From TMED23 sp913054205 (lineage in GTDB: Bacteria > Pseudomonadota > Alphaproteobacteria > Rhodospirillales > UBA2165), in contig JAYGEG010000017.1 of assembly GCA_046582495.1 (NCBI GenBank), forward strand, positions 1 to 53,075: 53,075 nucleotides of DNA, in the 5' to 3' direction. The translations under genes and the position numbers were made by a program. Shown here in pieces: positions 33,332-41,218 of the stretch (position 1 is its first letter; each line of letters starts with the position of its first letter). The notes under the pieces are model-generated. The model saw nothing but the letters and a program-made list of their open reading frames with translations. It was not told the DNA's origin and searched no databases.

Positions 33332-33381
33332 AATATTTTACCCCTTATTGAACAGTTCGTCGTAAACAGTATAAATGGTAC

Positions 33382-33393
33382 TCTTATATATGA
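33382..33393. promoter_or_regulatory. TCTTATATAAGA-like operator, site 1 (one mismatch)
   Basis: TCTTATATATGA differs from TCTTATATAAGA in one base. It lies 51 bases upstream of the D-2-hydroxyacid dehydrogenase start. Its centre is 63 bases from that of site 2. Confidence 0.55.
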
Positions 33394-33442
33394 ATATGGC
33401 AGGCTGAATAGCATCCGATTTGCGGTCTTGCCAGCGGTTTTT

Positions 33443-33458
33443 AGTCTTATATAAGACT
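33443..33458. promoter_or_regulatory. TCTTATATAAGA operator, site 2
   Basis: AGTCTTATATAAGACT is a perfect 16-bp palindrome in the middle of the divergent gap. A TTGACA at 33465-33470 just to its right may be the -35 box of the rightward promoter. The likely ligand is the GntR/UTRA protein encoded at 40290-41054. Confidence 0.75.
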
Positions 33459-33509
33459 CAGTTGTTGACAGGGCCTATCTAAAAAGAATAGGTTCCGAGA
33501 AATTCAGAG

Positions 33510-33523
33510 GTCTTATATAAGAC
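33510..33523. promoter_or_regulatory. TCTTATATAAGA operator, site 3
   Basis: GTCTTATATAAGAC is a perfect 14-bp palindrome about 100 bases before the Gfo/Idh/MocA ATG. Its centre is 66 bases from site 2, close to the 63-base spacing between sites 1 and 2, which would place bound dimers on about the same face of the helix. Confidence 0.75.
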
Positions 33524-33619
33524 TTAATGAAGACAATAGATAACACAGGGGATATAAAAGGGACGAGATAGCCTCAAAAGTCTCTTTAAAAAAATATCCT
33601 CCATGAAGGAAAAGCCTAA

Positions 33620-34684
33620 ATGAAACAAATCAATGTCGGTATTATTGGAACTGGCTGGTGCGGTGGCATTCGCGCCAATACCTGCGTCGCCAGTCCTCTT
33701 GTGAAAGATTTGCACATTGCAGAGAATAAACCGGAGAGATTGGCAGAGGTAAAAGAGCTTACCAATCCAGTTAGCGCTGTTGCGGATTATACCAAGCTTC
33801 TCCAGAACGATGACATTGATGCCTTTTTCATCTCAGTGACGCCGGAAGATATGCACCATCCAATAGCAAAAACCTGCTTGGAAGCTGGCAAACATGTGTT
33901 TCTTGAAAAACCATTGTCGCTAACCTTGGCTGAAGCTGATGAGTTGGTTGAATTGGCTGAAAAAAACGACGTTAAATTCACCATAGGTTATTCTCAGAGA
34001 TTTAATCCAAAATTTGCCTACGTAAAAAAATGTATGAATGAGGGCACGTTGGGGAGCCCCGTATCCGCTGTCGTCAGCCGCCACATAACGCGTAGCCTTG
34101 GTACTAAAATTGGCGGCCGAATTAAGCTGTCACCAGCCGCGATGGAAGCCACTCATGATCTTGATTTCCTGCTCTGGTGTTTTGAGCCTGCCAAGGCGAT
34201 CCGGGTGTATTCGCAGTCTGCTTACGGTGTTATGAAAGATGTTACCGGCCTGGAAGATGCGCAATGGACGATGGTGACGCTTGATAGCGGTGTGGTCATA
34301 ACAATTGGTGCTGGCTGGACAATGCCGCCGGGGCACCCTAATTTTTCTGGCACCTGGATTGAAGTAACCGGAACTGAAGGCATGCTGATCATCGATGATA
34401 CCCACAGAGATGTGATTTTAAACACCATGGAAAATGGTATTCGTTTGCCAATGTCGACAATGCCGGGTGAACAGGTAGAGCATGTATTTGCTGGCCCCAT
34501 GCATAACGAAGGCATCCATTTCTTGGAAGCGGTTGCTTTGGATCGTCCGGTTATGGTGTCGCCCGAACAGGCCCGCCAAGTGATGGAAGTTTATATGGCT
34601 GCTGATTTATCGGTGGAACGGAATGAACCGGTAAGTTTGCCATTAAACTCTAATGACATGTCATCAATTCGTATTCCCAGTTAA
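33620..34684 (+). CDS. Gfo/Idh/MocA family dehydrogenase
   Basis: 354 residues with AAGGAA ahead of ATG 33620. The Rossmann start is INVGIIGTGWCGGIRAN, the family motif is VFLEKPLSLTLAEADELVEL, and the substrate domain includes GYSQRFNPKFAYVKK and a likely catalytic His in EATHDLDFLLW. Members oxidise sugars, inositols or sugar acids with NAD(P). It heads the plus-strand unit with tctB, tctA and tctC and is divergent from the D-2-hydroxyacid dehydrogenase, with three operator palindromes between them. Confidence 0.93.
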   Translation: MKQINVGIIGTGWCGGIRANTCVASPLVKDLHIAENKPERLAEVKELTNPVSAVADYTKLLQNDDIDAFFISVTPEDMHHPIAKTCLEAGKHVFLEKPLSLTLAEADELVELAEKNDVKFTIGYSQRFNPKFAYVKKCMNEGTLGSPVSAVVSRHITRSLGTKIGGRIKLSPAAMEATHDLDFLLWCFEPAKAIRVYSQSAYGVMKDVTGLEDAQWTMVTLDSGVVITIGAGWTMPPGHPNFSGTWIEVTGTEGMLIIDDTHRDVILNTMENGIRLPMSTMPGEQVEHVFAGPMHNEGIHFLEAVALDRPVMVSPEQARQVMEVYMAADLSVERNEPVSLPLNSNDMSSIRIPS

Positions 34685-34703
34685 GTGAAGTTGGACCTGA
34701 ATT

Positions 34704-35225
34704 TTGGATGAAGTTGTAGAAAAGAAGTTCAATTTTAACACTGTCGCTGCGATCTGCTTTATCGTCTTGGCGATCATTCTTTTGATTTTTATTCCGAGTC
34801 AAATTGACAAGCCGCTGATCCAATTATCATTTGGTCAATTTAATCTGCCACCGCAGCTTTTCCCGCAAATTATTGCCGGCTGTATGTTGGCACTGGGGTC
34901 ATGGTTTTTCTATAAAAGCTTTTCATTGAAACAATCCAACGATTTGCGCGGGTTGGACAAAGAGGCAATTACCAATGTTATAGTGACATTGGTCATGATG
35001 GCGATTTATGTGCCTCTCATGGTAAATCTCGGCTTCGTTCTTGGCAGCGCCATTTTGATTGTCGCTATGTCGACCTATTTTGGAAATCGCAATTATATCG
35101 CCGCGGTGTTGATCGGTATCTTTCTGCCAATGCTGGTGTTTGTAACTTTCCGCCGCCTGTTACTGGTGGAGCTACCACCGTTCCCGATTGATATTTATCC
35201 CCTGACCAATTGGTCCCTCATTTAA
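34704..35225 (+). CDS. tctB: Tripartite tricarboxylate transporter, small permease subunit TctB
   Basis: 173 residues from a probable TTG start (34704); no ATG in frame fits the first membrane helix. Four hydrophobic segments are seen (FNTVAAICFIVLAIILLIFI, LFPQIIAGCMLALGSWFFY, NVIVTLVMMAIYVPLMVNLG, and the final NYIAAVLIGIFLPMLVFVTF). The family is identified by this topology and by the tctA gene 41 bases downstream. Small inner-membrane partner of TctA. Confidence 0.85.
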   Translation: MDEVVEKKFNFNTVAAICFIVLAIILLIFIPSQIDKPLIQLSFGQFNLPPQLFPQIIAGCMLALGSWFFYKSFSLKQSNDLRGLDKEAITNVIVTLVMMAIYVPLMVNLGFVLGSAILIVAMSTYFGNRNYIAAVLIGIFLPMLVFVTFRRLLLVELPPFPIDIYPLTNWSLI

Positions 35226-35266
35226 TGCTGACCGATACAAAAAAGAATTTGGAACATAAAAACTAA

Positions 35267-36769
35267 ATGTATGAAGCGTTTTTAGAAGGTATTGGTCTCG
35301 CTCTTCGTCTAGACACGATGCTTTATATGTCGGTTGGATTATTTCTCGGCATGTTTGTTGGGGCGCTGCCCGGGTTTACCACCCTGATGGCGATGGCGAT
35401 CTTGTTGCCCATTTCCTTTTTCCTTGATCCGTTACTGGGCATACCTTTTTTGATCGGTGTCTATAAAGGCGGTATCTATGGTGGCTCCATCCCGGCAATT
35501 TTAGTCTCGATGCCGGGTACCGGGGCGGCGGTGGCGACGACTTTCGATGGGCCGGCACTGACCAAAAAAGGTCAGGCCCGGAAAGCTTTGGAGATGGCCT
35601 TATTCGCATCTGTTACCGGCGATCTTACCAGCGACCTTTTCACCATTGCCTTGATCGGCCCAATCGCGGCGATTGCTTTATTGTTAGGACCGCCTGAACT
35701 TGCGGCCATTTTGTTGCTTGCCCTAATTGTGATTTCAGCGACCTCAAGCGGTGTGTTTGTCAAAGGCCTATTGATGCTCGTGGTTGGCTTGTTTTTCGGC
35801 ATGATCGGCCAGGATCCGATTAGCGCGCTGTCGCGTTTCGCGTTTGGTATTATTGAGATCGAGTCCGGTATTCCCCTGCTGCCAATGTTGATCGGTGTTT
35901 TTGCCTTGCCGGAAATTTTCGTCAATATTGAGAAGCGCGCCTCATCATTGATTAAAGCCGAAGATCTTAAGGTGAGCGGTGAGGGTCTGACATGGGCAGA
36001 GTATAAAGGCGTTGGCAGAACATTAGTTCGCTCGACAATGATCGGCACATCCATCGGTATGATCCCGGGTGTTGGCCAGGTGGTTGCCGCTTTCATGGGC
36101 TATGCAGCAGCGAAATCCGCTTCGAGCCATCCCGAAACTTTTGGCAAAGGTGAGCTTGAAGGTGTTGCGGCGGCGGAATGTGCTAACAACGCAGTGAACG
36201 GACCGACCTTGGTGCCGTTGCTGACACTGGGTATTCCCGGCGATAACCTGACCGTTATTCTGGTCGGCGCCTTTATTGCTCAAGGAATGCGGCCGGGTCC
36301 GCTGTTGATGGAAGAACAAGCACCGCTGGTCTATGCTATTTTGGTGGCAATGGTGATCGCGAATATTTTGTTTCTCGGCATTGGTTACGTCTGTATTCCG
36401 TTTTTCGCCAAAGTGGTGACAATTCGAAAATCGTTTTTGCTGCCACTGACGCTGGTATTCGCCTTTGCCGGAACCTGGGTGTTTCGGGCGCAGCCGTTTG
36501 ATCTAGGCGTTTTGGTGTTCTTTGGTGCTTTTGGCTATATTGCGAAAAAACTGCATTTCGATGTCACGCCAATGGCGATGGGCTTTATTCTTGGCCCGAC
36601 TCTCGAATATTCCTTTGGTCAAAGTGTGACTCTATCGAGTGGAAATCTCATACCGTATATGCTGTTTGAAAGACCGATCACGGGTGTCATTTTTGCCATT
36701 ACACCAATTGTGACCTATCTGATGTGGCGTCGAAGTGCTCGGCTTAGAAAACAATTCGGCGCTGAGTAA
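35267..36769 (+). CDS. tctA: Tripartite tricarboxylate transporter, large permease subunit TctA
   Basis: 500 residues, polytopic. Hallmarks are GMFVGALPGFTTLMAMAILL, GGSIPAILVSMPGTGAAVAT, TSIGMIPGVGQVVAAFMGYA and PLLTLGIPGDNLTVILVGAF, the two-fold repeated TctA pattern. It forms the translocation path for the carboxylate delivered by TctC. It is diverged from the TctA at 3641-5149, so the two systems probably have different substrates. The gene precedes an operator-containing gap and then tctC. Confidence 0.96.
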   Translation: MYEAFLEGIGLALRLDTMLYMSVGLFLGMFVGALPGFTTLMAMAILLPISFFLDPLLGIPFLIGVYKGGIYGGSIPAILVSMPGTGAAVATTFDGPALTKKGQARKALEMALFASVTGDLTSDLFTIALIGPIAAIALLLGPPELAAILLLALIVISATSSGVFVKGLLMLVVGLFFGMIGQDPISALSRFAFGIIEIESGIPLLPMLIGVFALPEIFVNIEKRASSLIKAEDLKVSGEGLTWAEYKGVGRTLVRSTMIGTSIGMIPGVGQVVAAFMGYAAAKSASSHPETFGKGELEGVAAAECANNAVNGPTLVPLLTLGIPGDNLTVILVGAFIAQGMRPGPLLMEEQAPLVYAILVAMVIANILFLGIGYVCIPFFAKVVTIRKSFLLPLTLVFAFAGTWVFRAQPFDLGVLVFFGAFGYIAKKLHFDVTPMAMGFILGPTLEYSFGQSVTLSSGNLIPYMLFERPITGVIFAITPIVTYLMWRRSARLRKQFGAE

Positions 36770-36851
36770 TGAAAAACATAAAAGTTCTAGTACCGAACAA
36801 ACCAAATGAAAATAGCGGTATTAGGACTTGACGAAGGCTTTCCCCCTGATG

Positions 36852-36863
36852 TCTTATATAAGA
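36852..36863. promoter_or_regulatory. TCTTATATAAGA operator before tctC
   Basis: An exact TCTTATATAAGA about 90 bases before the tctC ATG, preceded by TTGACG at 36828-36833. The 186-base gap between tctA and tctC, with its own operator, suggests tctC has a separate promoter under the same repressor. Confidence 0.72.
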
Positions 36864-36955
36864 GTTAGTTAGGGGATTTAAGGCGCACTTTGAACCATAT
36901 AATATTCTTGGTTTTTCGGGCGATTATTTTAAACGTACTACAGAGAGGAAAGAAA

Positions 36956-37918
36956 ATGCGGATACGCAATCTAACAAATCTTCTTCTGGGGGCAGTTTTA
37001 GCTTTGGGTTTGTCAATTGACGACGTAAAAGCTGAATATCCAGAAAAACCAATCACACTTGTTTTACCAGTTGGTGCTGGCGGATCGCACGACCGTAACG
37101 CTCGTGTTTTCACCAGTGTTATCCCAACCTATCTCGGCAATGCCATCATTGTTAAATTGATGCCTGGTGCTTCCGGTCAAACTGGCACAGCTAATGTTGC
37201 CAGAGCAAAACCAGATGGCTACACATTGCTTTTCACGCACAACTATTTTGATCAGCTACAAAAGCATGTCAAAAAATTGCCTTACGATACCGACAAAGAT
37301 TTCATCACCGTTGGTAAATTGAATTCCGGCAATTTCTCCGTCATCGTTCATGGTGACAGCCCGTTTAAAACCTGGGGTCAATTGGTTGCTTTTGCGAAAA
37401 AGAATCCAGGTAAATTGAAGTTTGCGCATTCCGGTAACTGGGGTGCAACTCACGCGCCGGCGCTGCAACTTTTCACTGAAGCTGGTATCGTCAAAAATAT
37501 CGTTATGGTGCCATATAAAGGCGGCGGACCGTCTATGCGTGGTTTCTTGGCTAAAGAAGCAGACTTCACCATGCAGTTTAAGTCCACGATCCTGGGACAA
37601 AAAGATAATGTCCGCGTTCTTATCAGCGCTGGTACAAAAACTGCTTTTAAAGGTGTTCCAACCTTTAAAGACCTTGGCTATACAACTGACATTGGCTTGA
37701 TGCACCGCGTTATCATGGCGCCACGTGGCATTCCGAAAGACCGCCTGGCAAAACTCCGTGACGCATTGGCTAAAGTACAAAAAGATAAAACCTACAAACG
37801 CCTGATCAAAGCGATCGGTGAAGTTACCGACTATGTTGATGGACCGACTTATGAAAAAGCCCGTCCAGCACAAAGTAAAAGATACAAGGCAATGGTTAAA
37901 GGCTTGATGGCAAAATAA
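36956..37918 (+). CDS. tctC: Tripartite tricarboxylate transporter substrate-binding protein TctC (Bug family)
   Basis: ATG 36956 is chosen because GAGAGGAAAG directly precedes it; a longer frame upstream is unsupported. The 320-residue product has a signal peptide (LLLGAVLALGLSIDDVKA, cleaved before EYPEKP), then the Bug pattern EYPEKPITLVLPVGAGGSHD and VKLMPGASGQTGTANVARAK. Codon use is rich in AAA and GGT, fitting high expression, as is normal for a binding protein. Periplasmic. It follows tctB-tctA but has its own operator and a strong terminator. Confidence 0.95.
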   Translation: MRIRNLTNLLLGAVLALGLSIDDVKAEYPEKPITLVLPVGAGGSHDRNARVFTSVIPTYLGNAIIVKLMPGASGQTGTANVARAKPDGYTLLFTHNYFDQLQKHVKKLPYDTDKDFITVGKLNSGNFSVIVHGDSPFKTWGQLVAFAKKNPGKLKFAHSGNWGATHAPALQLFTEAGIVKNIVMVPYKGGGPSMRGFLAKEADFTMQFKSTILGQKDNVRVLISAGTKTAFKGVPTFKDLGYTTDIGLMHRVIMAPRGIPKDRLAKLRDALAKVQKDKTYKRLIKAIGEVTDYVDGPTYEKARPAQSKRYKAMVKGLMAK

Positions 37919-37944
37919 TCATCACGCTTTAAACTGTAAGAATT

Positions 37945-37979
37945 AATGGCATCCTTCAGCAATGAAGGGTGCCATTTTC
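37945..37979 (+). terminator. Terminator of tctC
   Basis: AATGGCATCCTTC and GAAGGGTGCCATT pair around a short AGCAAT loop with one mismatch, followed by TTCTTG. It lies 26 bases after the tctC stop. A strong hairpin with a short T tract. Confidence 0.82.
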
Positions 37980-37981
37980 TT

Positions 37982-38010
37982 GTAATAAAGGTTCCTGGAA
38001 CCTTTATTAC
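37982..38010. repeat. 29-bp perfect palindrome
   Basis: GTAATAAAGGTTCC (37982-37995), one T, then GGAACCTTTATTAC (37997-38010). It starts three bases after the tctC terminator and lies just before the broken dctP fragment. It may be a second terminator or a scar left by the event that removed most of dctP. Confidence 0.7.
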
Positions 38011-38028
38011 AATATCTATCATTTCAAT

Positions 38029-38352
38029 GTTCACAAATATCATCGCTACATTACGCTGACAGGTCATATTCTGGATGTTTGCGGGCTTTATGTGAATAGG
38101 GCGCTTTATGAAGGCTGGCCGGATGATGTGCGCCAAGCCGTTGATGAAGCGGTATTAGAAGCAACGCTATCGCAACGCGCTTTGGCAGTCGAAGAAGACA
38201 TTGAACTGCTCAAAAAGTTTGATCCTGAAGAAAACGAAATCATTCATCTCACCGATGAAGAACGCCAGAAATTTAGTGATGCGGTGACGCCGATCATTGA
38301 TGAACAGCGCACGATTATCGGCGATGAATTGATTGATTTAGCGTTGAAATAG
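38029..38352 (+). pseudogene. C-terminal fragment of a TRAP transporter binding protein (DctP)
   Basis: The frame is open from 37969, but the first 20 codons come from hairpin sequence. From 38029 the translation is clearly the last hundred or so residues of a DctP-type TRAP solute-binding protein: YHRYITLTGHILDVCGLYVN, ALYEGWPDDVRQAVDEAVLE and a LTDEERQKFSDAVTPIIDEQ segment ending IGDELIDLALK. The signal peptide and about two thirds of the protein are missing, and no dctQ or dctM is near. It is probably the remnant of a TRAP system lost or replaced beside the Tct system. Confidence 0.8.
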
Positions 38353-38361
38353 CATTCAATA

Positions 38362-38402
38362 AGACCCCCCACCCTAACCCTCTCCCTCAAGGGTGAAGGG
38401 GA
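38362..38402. repeat. CCCTC/GAGGG palindromic repeat
   Basis: CCCCCCACCCTAACCCTCTC followed by CCTCAAGGGTGAAGGGGA, a member of the palindrome family seen at 8784, 14122, 30660 and 42794. It separates the dctP fragment from the convergent dehydrogenase gene. Confidence 0.6.
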
Positions 38403-38408
38403 CTACTT

Positions 38409-39350
38409 CTATTTATTTTTCTTTTTCTTAGTCTTCTTCTTCGTATCCAATTTCTCTAAATCGGGATAAAGACGGGTGAAGTCGTCTTCTGAGCGGCCTT
38501 GACGGACGGCTTCCTGGATATAGGCATAGGTGTCGCGGCCTATATTTACCGTTGCACCGAGTTTGTCCGCGAGCGCAATCGCCATGCCGACATCTTTGTT
38601 GAGATTGTAGACGCGAGAGCGTCCATCCCAGGTTTCGGAAATGATATGATCTGGGAACCGGCGCTCTGAAATAAAGCTGCGGGCGTTACCGTTGTTGAAA
38701 ACCTCAATCAAATCCTCGAGCTTGATACCCGCACGTCGACCCAAATGCGCTGCCTCACTGAGGGCAAAAAAGTTGGTGTGGGTAATCATGTTGTGGACCA
38801 GTTTCATGGTGTGGCCAGTGCCGCTTTGACCGAGATAGATGAGCTTCTTCGCAACCGGGCCAAGCATATCAGCCGTGCGTTTGAAAACTTTTGTATCGCC
38901 GCCGATCATCAGCGTCATGGTGCCTTTGTCAGCGCCTAATGCGCCTCCGCCGGTCATGCCGGCATCCATATAAGTGACGCCTTTTTTGGCCGCGCGACGC
39001 GCAAGCTTCTTGGTGTAAACCGGATCAGACGTCGTGAAGTCATAAAGCACCAGCCCGCGCCTGGGGTTGGCGAGCATACTGTGTTTGCCTTTCAGCATCG
39101 CATCGATCTCTGGAGAGCCTGGCACGACAAAAATAATCATTGAACATTTGCGGGACATTTCAGCGGGTTCGGCAATGGTAGCTGTTTTGCCATAGGGTTT
39201 GCGCGCGGCTTCGGCGACATCCCAGACAAACACATCGTTGCCGGCTTTGATCAGATTTTTGGCGACCCCTCGGCCCATATTACCGAGGCCAATGACGCCT
39301 ATTTTCTTTTTGGCTTTTTTAGCAGGTTTCTTTTTTGGTTTAGAACTCAT
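38409..39350 (-). CDS. 3-Hydroxyisobutyrate dehydrogenase-like NAD(P)-dependent oxidoreductase with Lys-rich tails
   Basis: ATG 39350 is used; the frame extends further upstream but only inside the preceding gene. The 313-residue product belongs to the beta-hydroxyacid dehydrogenase family: KIGVIGLGNMGRGVAKNLIK (NAD site), MDAGMTGGGALGADKGTMTL (substrate loop) and GQSGTGHTMKLVHNMITH with the catalytic Lys. It has unusual lysine-rich ends, SKPKKKPAKKAKKK at the N-terminus and TKKKTKKKKNK at the C-terminus. It overlaps the related upstream gene by eleven bases; the pair are paralogues acting on beta-hydroxyacids such as tartronate semialdehyde or 2-(hydroxymethyl)glutarate-type compounds. Confidence 0.91.
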   Translation of the reverse strand: MSSKPKKKPAKKAKKKIGVIGLGNMGRGVAKNLIKAGNDVFVWDVAEAARKPYGKTATIAEPAEMSRKCSMIIFVVPGSPEIDAMLKGKHSMLANPRRGLVLYDFTTSDPVYTKKLARRAAKKGVTYMDAGMTGGGALGADKGTMTLMIGGDTKVFKRTADMLGPVAKKLIYLGQSGTGHTMKLVHNMITHTNFFALSEAAHLGRRAGIKLEDLIEVFNNGNARSFISERRFPDHIISETWDGRSRVYNLNKDVGMAIALADKLGATVNIGRDTYAYIQEAVRQGRSEDDFTRLYPDLEKLDTKKKTKKKKNK

Positions 39351-40257
39351 TTTTGTTTTTCTCATCCTTTGATCGTTCGAAATTGGCGGCGCGTTCCATG
39401 GCAGCGCAGACAGCAGCTGCGTCCTCATCAAAATGGCCTTGAGCGACCGCCGCATAATAAGACTGAAGGGCAACGTGATAGATCGGTGTCGGCACCCGCA
39501 TTTTGTGGGCGTGATCCGAGATAAACCGAGAATCCTTAATCGGCACCGAGAAATTCATGCCTTCGTGTTCATAATTGTTGTTCGCCATCATGGCGCCGCG
39601 CACTTCAAACATCGAAGAGCTGGAGCCCGAGCCACTGATGACGCTATGGATCATTTTGGGATCAAGGCCGGATTTCATGCCGAGCACCATCACTTCGGCG
39701 GCAACGCTGTTGTGCACCAGATTGAGAATATTGGCGCAAAATTTCATTTTCATGCCGCTGCCAAACGCACCAACATAGAAGGTCCGGCTGGCAAAGCCCT
39801 GGATAACATCTTCGACTTCATGGTAGCTCGCCTCATCGCCACTGCCAAAGGCGGTCAGTTGTTTTTTGACGGCGAGAATGCGGTTTCCGCTGACCGGGCA
39901 ATCGAGCATGCGCTTGTTGGATGCATCCATAAAAGCTTTGGCTTTTTCTTTTTCATCGACCGGGAAGGTGCTGGTCTCGATAACGATTTGACCTGGCTTG
40001 TCCGCCTTATCGATGCCTTCCGCGCCGCCAAAGACATCGTGCATAACGTCGATACTGGGAAGGCAGGTGACGAGAACATCTGCTTGCTCTGCGGCGTCTT
40101 TGGGCGACTTCGCAGCTTTCATGCCGAGCTTACCCAGTTCGTCCAGTATCTCCGGGCGAACATCGTAGCCAATGACTTCAAAGCCACTGTCGATCAAATT
40201 CGGCACCATGGCAGACCCCAAGACACCGAGACCAATATAGCCAACTGATTTAGCCAT
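39340..40257 (-). CDS. 3-Hydroxyisobutyrate dehydrogenase-like NAD(P)-dependent oxidoreductase
   Basis: 305 residues of the beta-hydroxyacid dehydrogenase family: VGYIGLGVLGSAMVPNLIDS for the NAD site, LDCPVSGNRILAVKKQLTAF for the substrate loop (the usual D-PVSGG reads D-PVSGN here) and GSGMKMKFCANILNLVHNSV with the catalytic Lys. GGAG precedes ATG 40257. It follows the GntR/UTRA gene by 32 bases and is followed by a diverged paralogue, so all three form one minus-strand transcript from the operator at 41127. The N in place of the second G of the loop may alter substrate choice. Confidence 0.92.
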   Translation of the reverse strand: MAKSVGYIGLGVLGSAMVPNLIDSGFEVIGYDVRPEILDELGKLGMKAAKSPKDAAEQADVLVTCLPSIDVMHDVFGGAEGIDKADKPGQIVIETSTFPVDEKEKAKAFMDASNKRMLDCPVSGNRILAVKKQLTAFGSGDEASYHEVEDVIQGFASRTFYVGAFGSGMKMKFCANILNLVHNSVAAEVMVLGMKSGLDPKMIHSVISGSGSSSSMFEVRGAMMANNNYEHEGMNFSVPIKDSRFISDHAHKMRVPTPIYHVALQSYYAAVAQGHFDEDAAAVCAAMERAANFERSKDEKNKNEF

Positions 40258-40289
40258 TTAACGAAACTCCAATATGAAAATAGAAAAAG

Positions 40290-41054
40290 TTAGCCGCGTT
40301 CGGTGACATAGCGGTAGTTACTTGTATCGCAATGACTGACCCGCCATTCAACAGGCCGGCCATCCAACATTTTTGCAATTCTGTCGATTTCCAGCATCGG
40401 TGCGCCAATTTCAACGTTGAGCAATTTGGATTCTTCTTCGGATGCACTGACGGCTTTTAAGTGTTCTTCGGCTTTGGCGACCGTGACGCCGTAAGCCGAT
40501 TGGTAAAATCGAAACAGATTGTTGGGCGGCTCGACATCGGTGCCGAAGCCAAGAAAATGTTCAAGCGGCAAAGAAATCGTTTCAACAATTGTCGCGACAT
40601 CGTTGAAATACCGAATACGGCGGAATTGCACGATCATTTCGCCTTGGCTGAGTTGTAGTTTTTCAGCTTCTTCTGGGGTCGGTACTTTTTCTTCACAAGA
40701 AAGAATATTACTTTCCGGCAAGATGCGGGAGCCGTCATTGCCGACAATGCTGAAATATAGAAATAGCGCTCGGCGCTCGGTATGCTCTGAGACAAAGGTA
40801 CCAAGACCTTGGCGACGGTAAAGGAGGTTCTCCGTCACCATATCGTTGAGCGCTTTACGGACCGTACCCTGACTAACGTCGAGTTCCGCAGCCAATTGCA
40901 TTTCGCTCGGCAGCGCATCGCCCGGTTTCCAAACATTGTCGATCAGGCGTTGACGAATTATATTGTCGACCTTTTGGTAAAGAGTCTGTGCCTTTTTGGA
41001 TTTCGTTGAGGATTTATTTGAATTTGCAGCGGAAACTGATGATTTTCGTGCCAT
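40290..41054 (-). CDS. GntR family regulator with UTRA effector domain (HutC subgroup)
   Basis: 254 residues. After a Ser/Lys-rich lead, the winged helix runs from YQKVDNIIRQRLIDNVWKPG through LPSEMQLAAELDVSQGTVRK to the NLLYRRQGLGTFVSEHTE wing; the UTRA ligand domain follows, with GEMIVQFRRIRYFNDVATIV and EIDRIAKMLDGRPVEWRVSH. HutC-type repressors bind AT-rich palindromes and release them on binding a pathway metabolite. Exact TCTTATATAAGA sites occur before this gene and before neighbouring metabolic genes, so it is the best candidate for their regulator and probably autoregulated. Confidence 0.93.
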   Translation of the reverse strand: MARKSSVSAANSNKSSTKSKKAQTLYQKVDNIIRQRLIDNVWKPGDALPSEMQLAAELDVSQGTVRKALNDMVTENLLYRRQGLGTFVSEHTERRALFLYFSIVGNDGSRILPESNILSCEEKVPTPEEAEKLQLSQGEMIVQFRRIRYFNDVATIVETISLPLEHFLGFGTDVEPPNNLFRFYQSAYGVTVAKAEEHLKAVSASEEESKLLNVEIGAPMLEIDRIAKMLDGRPVEWRVSHCDTSNYRYVTERG

Positions 41055-41126
41055 GGTGCCCTGCTTTTTTTCTTCATCCGTGATTATCTTTTTAGGTACA
41101 CTCTTTGGTGCGTATCTCTTCTATAC

Positions 41127-41138
41127 TCTTATATAAGA
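41127..41138. promoter_or_regulatory. TCTTATATAAGA operator between the GntR gene and the cupin gene
   Basis: An exact copy of the palindrome, 73 bases before the GntR/UTRA start and 81 bases before the cupin start. It can serve both divergent promoters: the regulator with its two dehydrogenases on the left, the cupin and Ldh2-like genes on the right. Confidence 0.77.
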
Positions 41139-41218
41139 CGTTGCGAAACCCCTTGATTTTAGTATGCTACAGCGCAACGCGATAGGACGAAATAGAAATA
41201 AAAATTCGGGGATTGAAG

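Noticed and set aside
39433..40248. A 271-codon plus-strand frame
   Set aside because: It lies wholly antisense to the HIBADH-like gene at 39340-40257; the composition (many His, Ile, Asp) is that of a codon-shadow frame.
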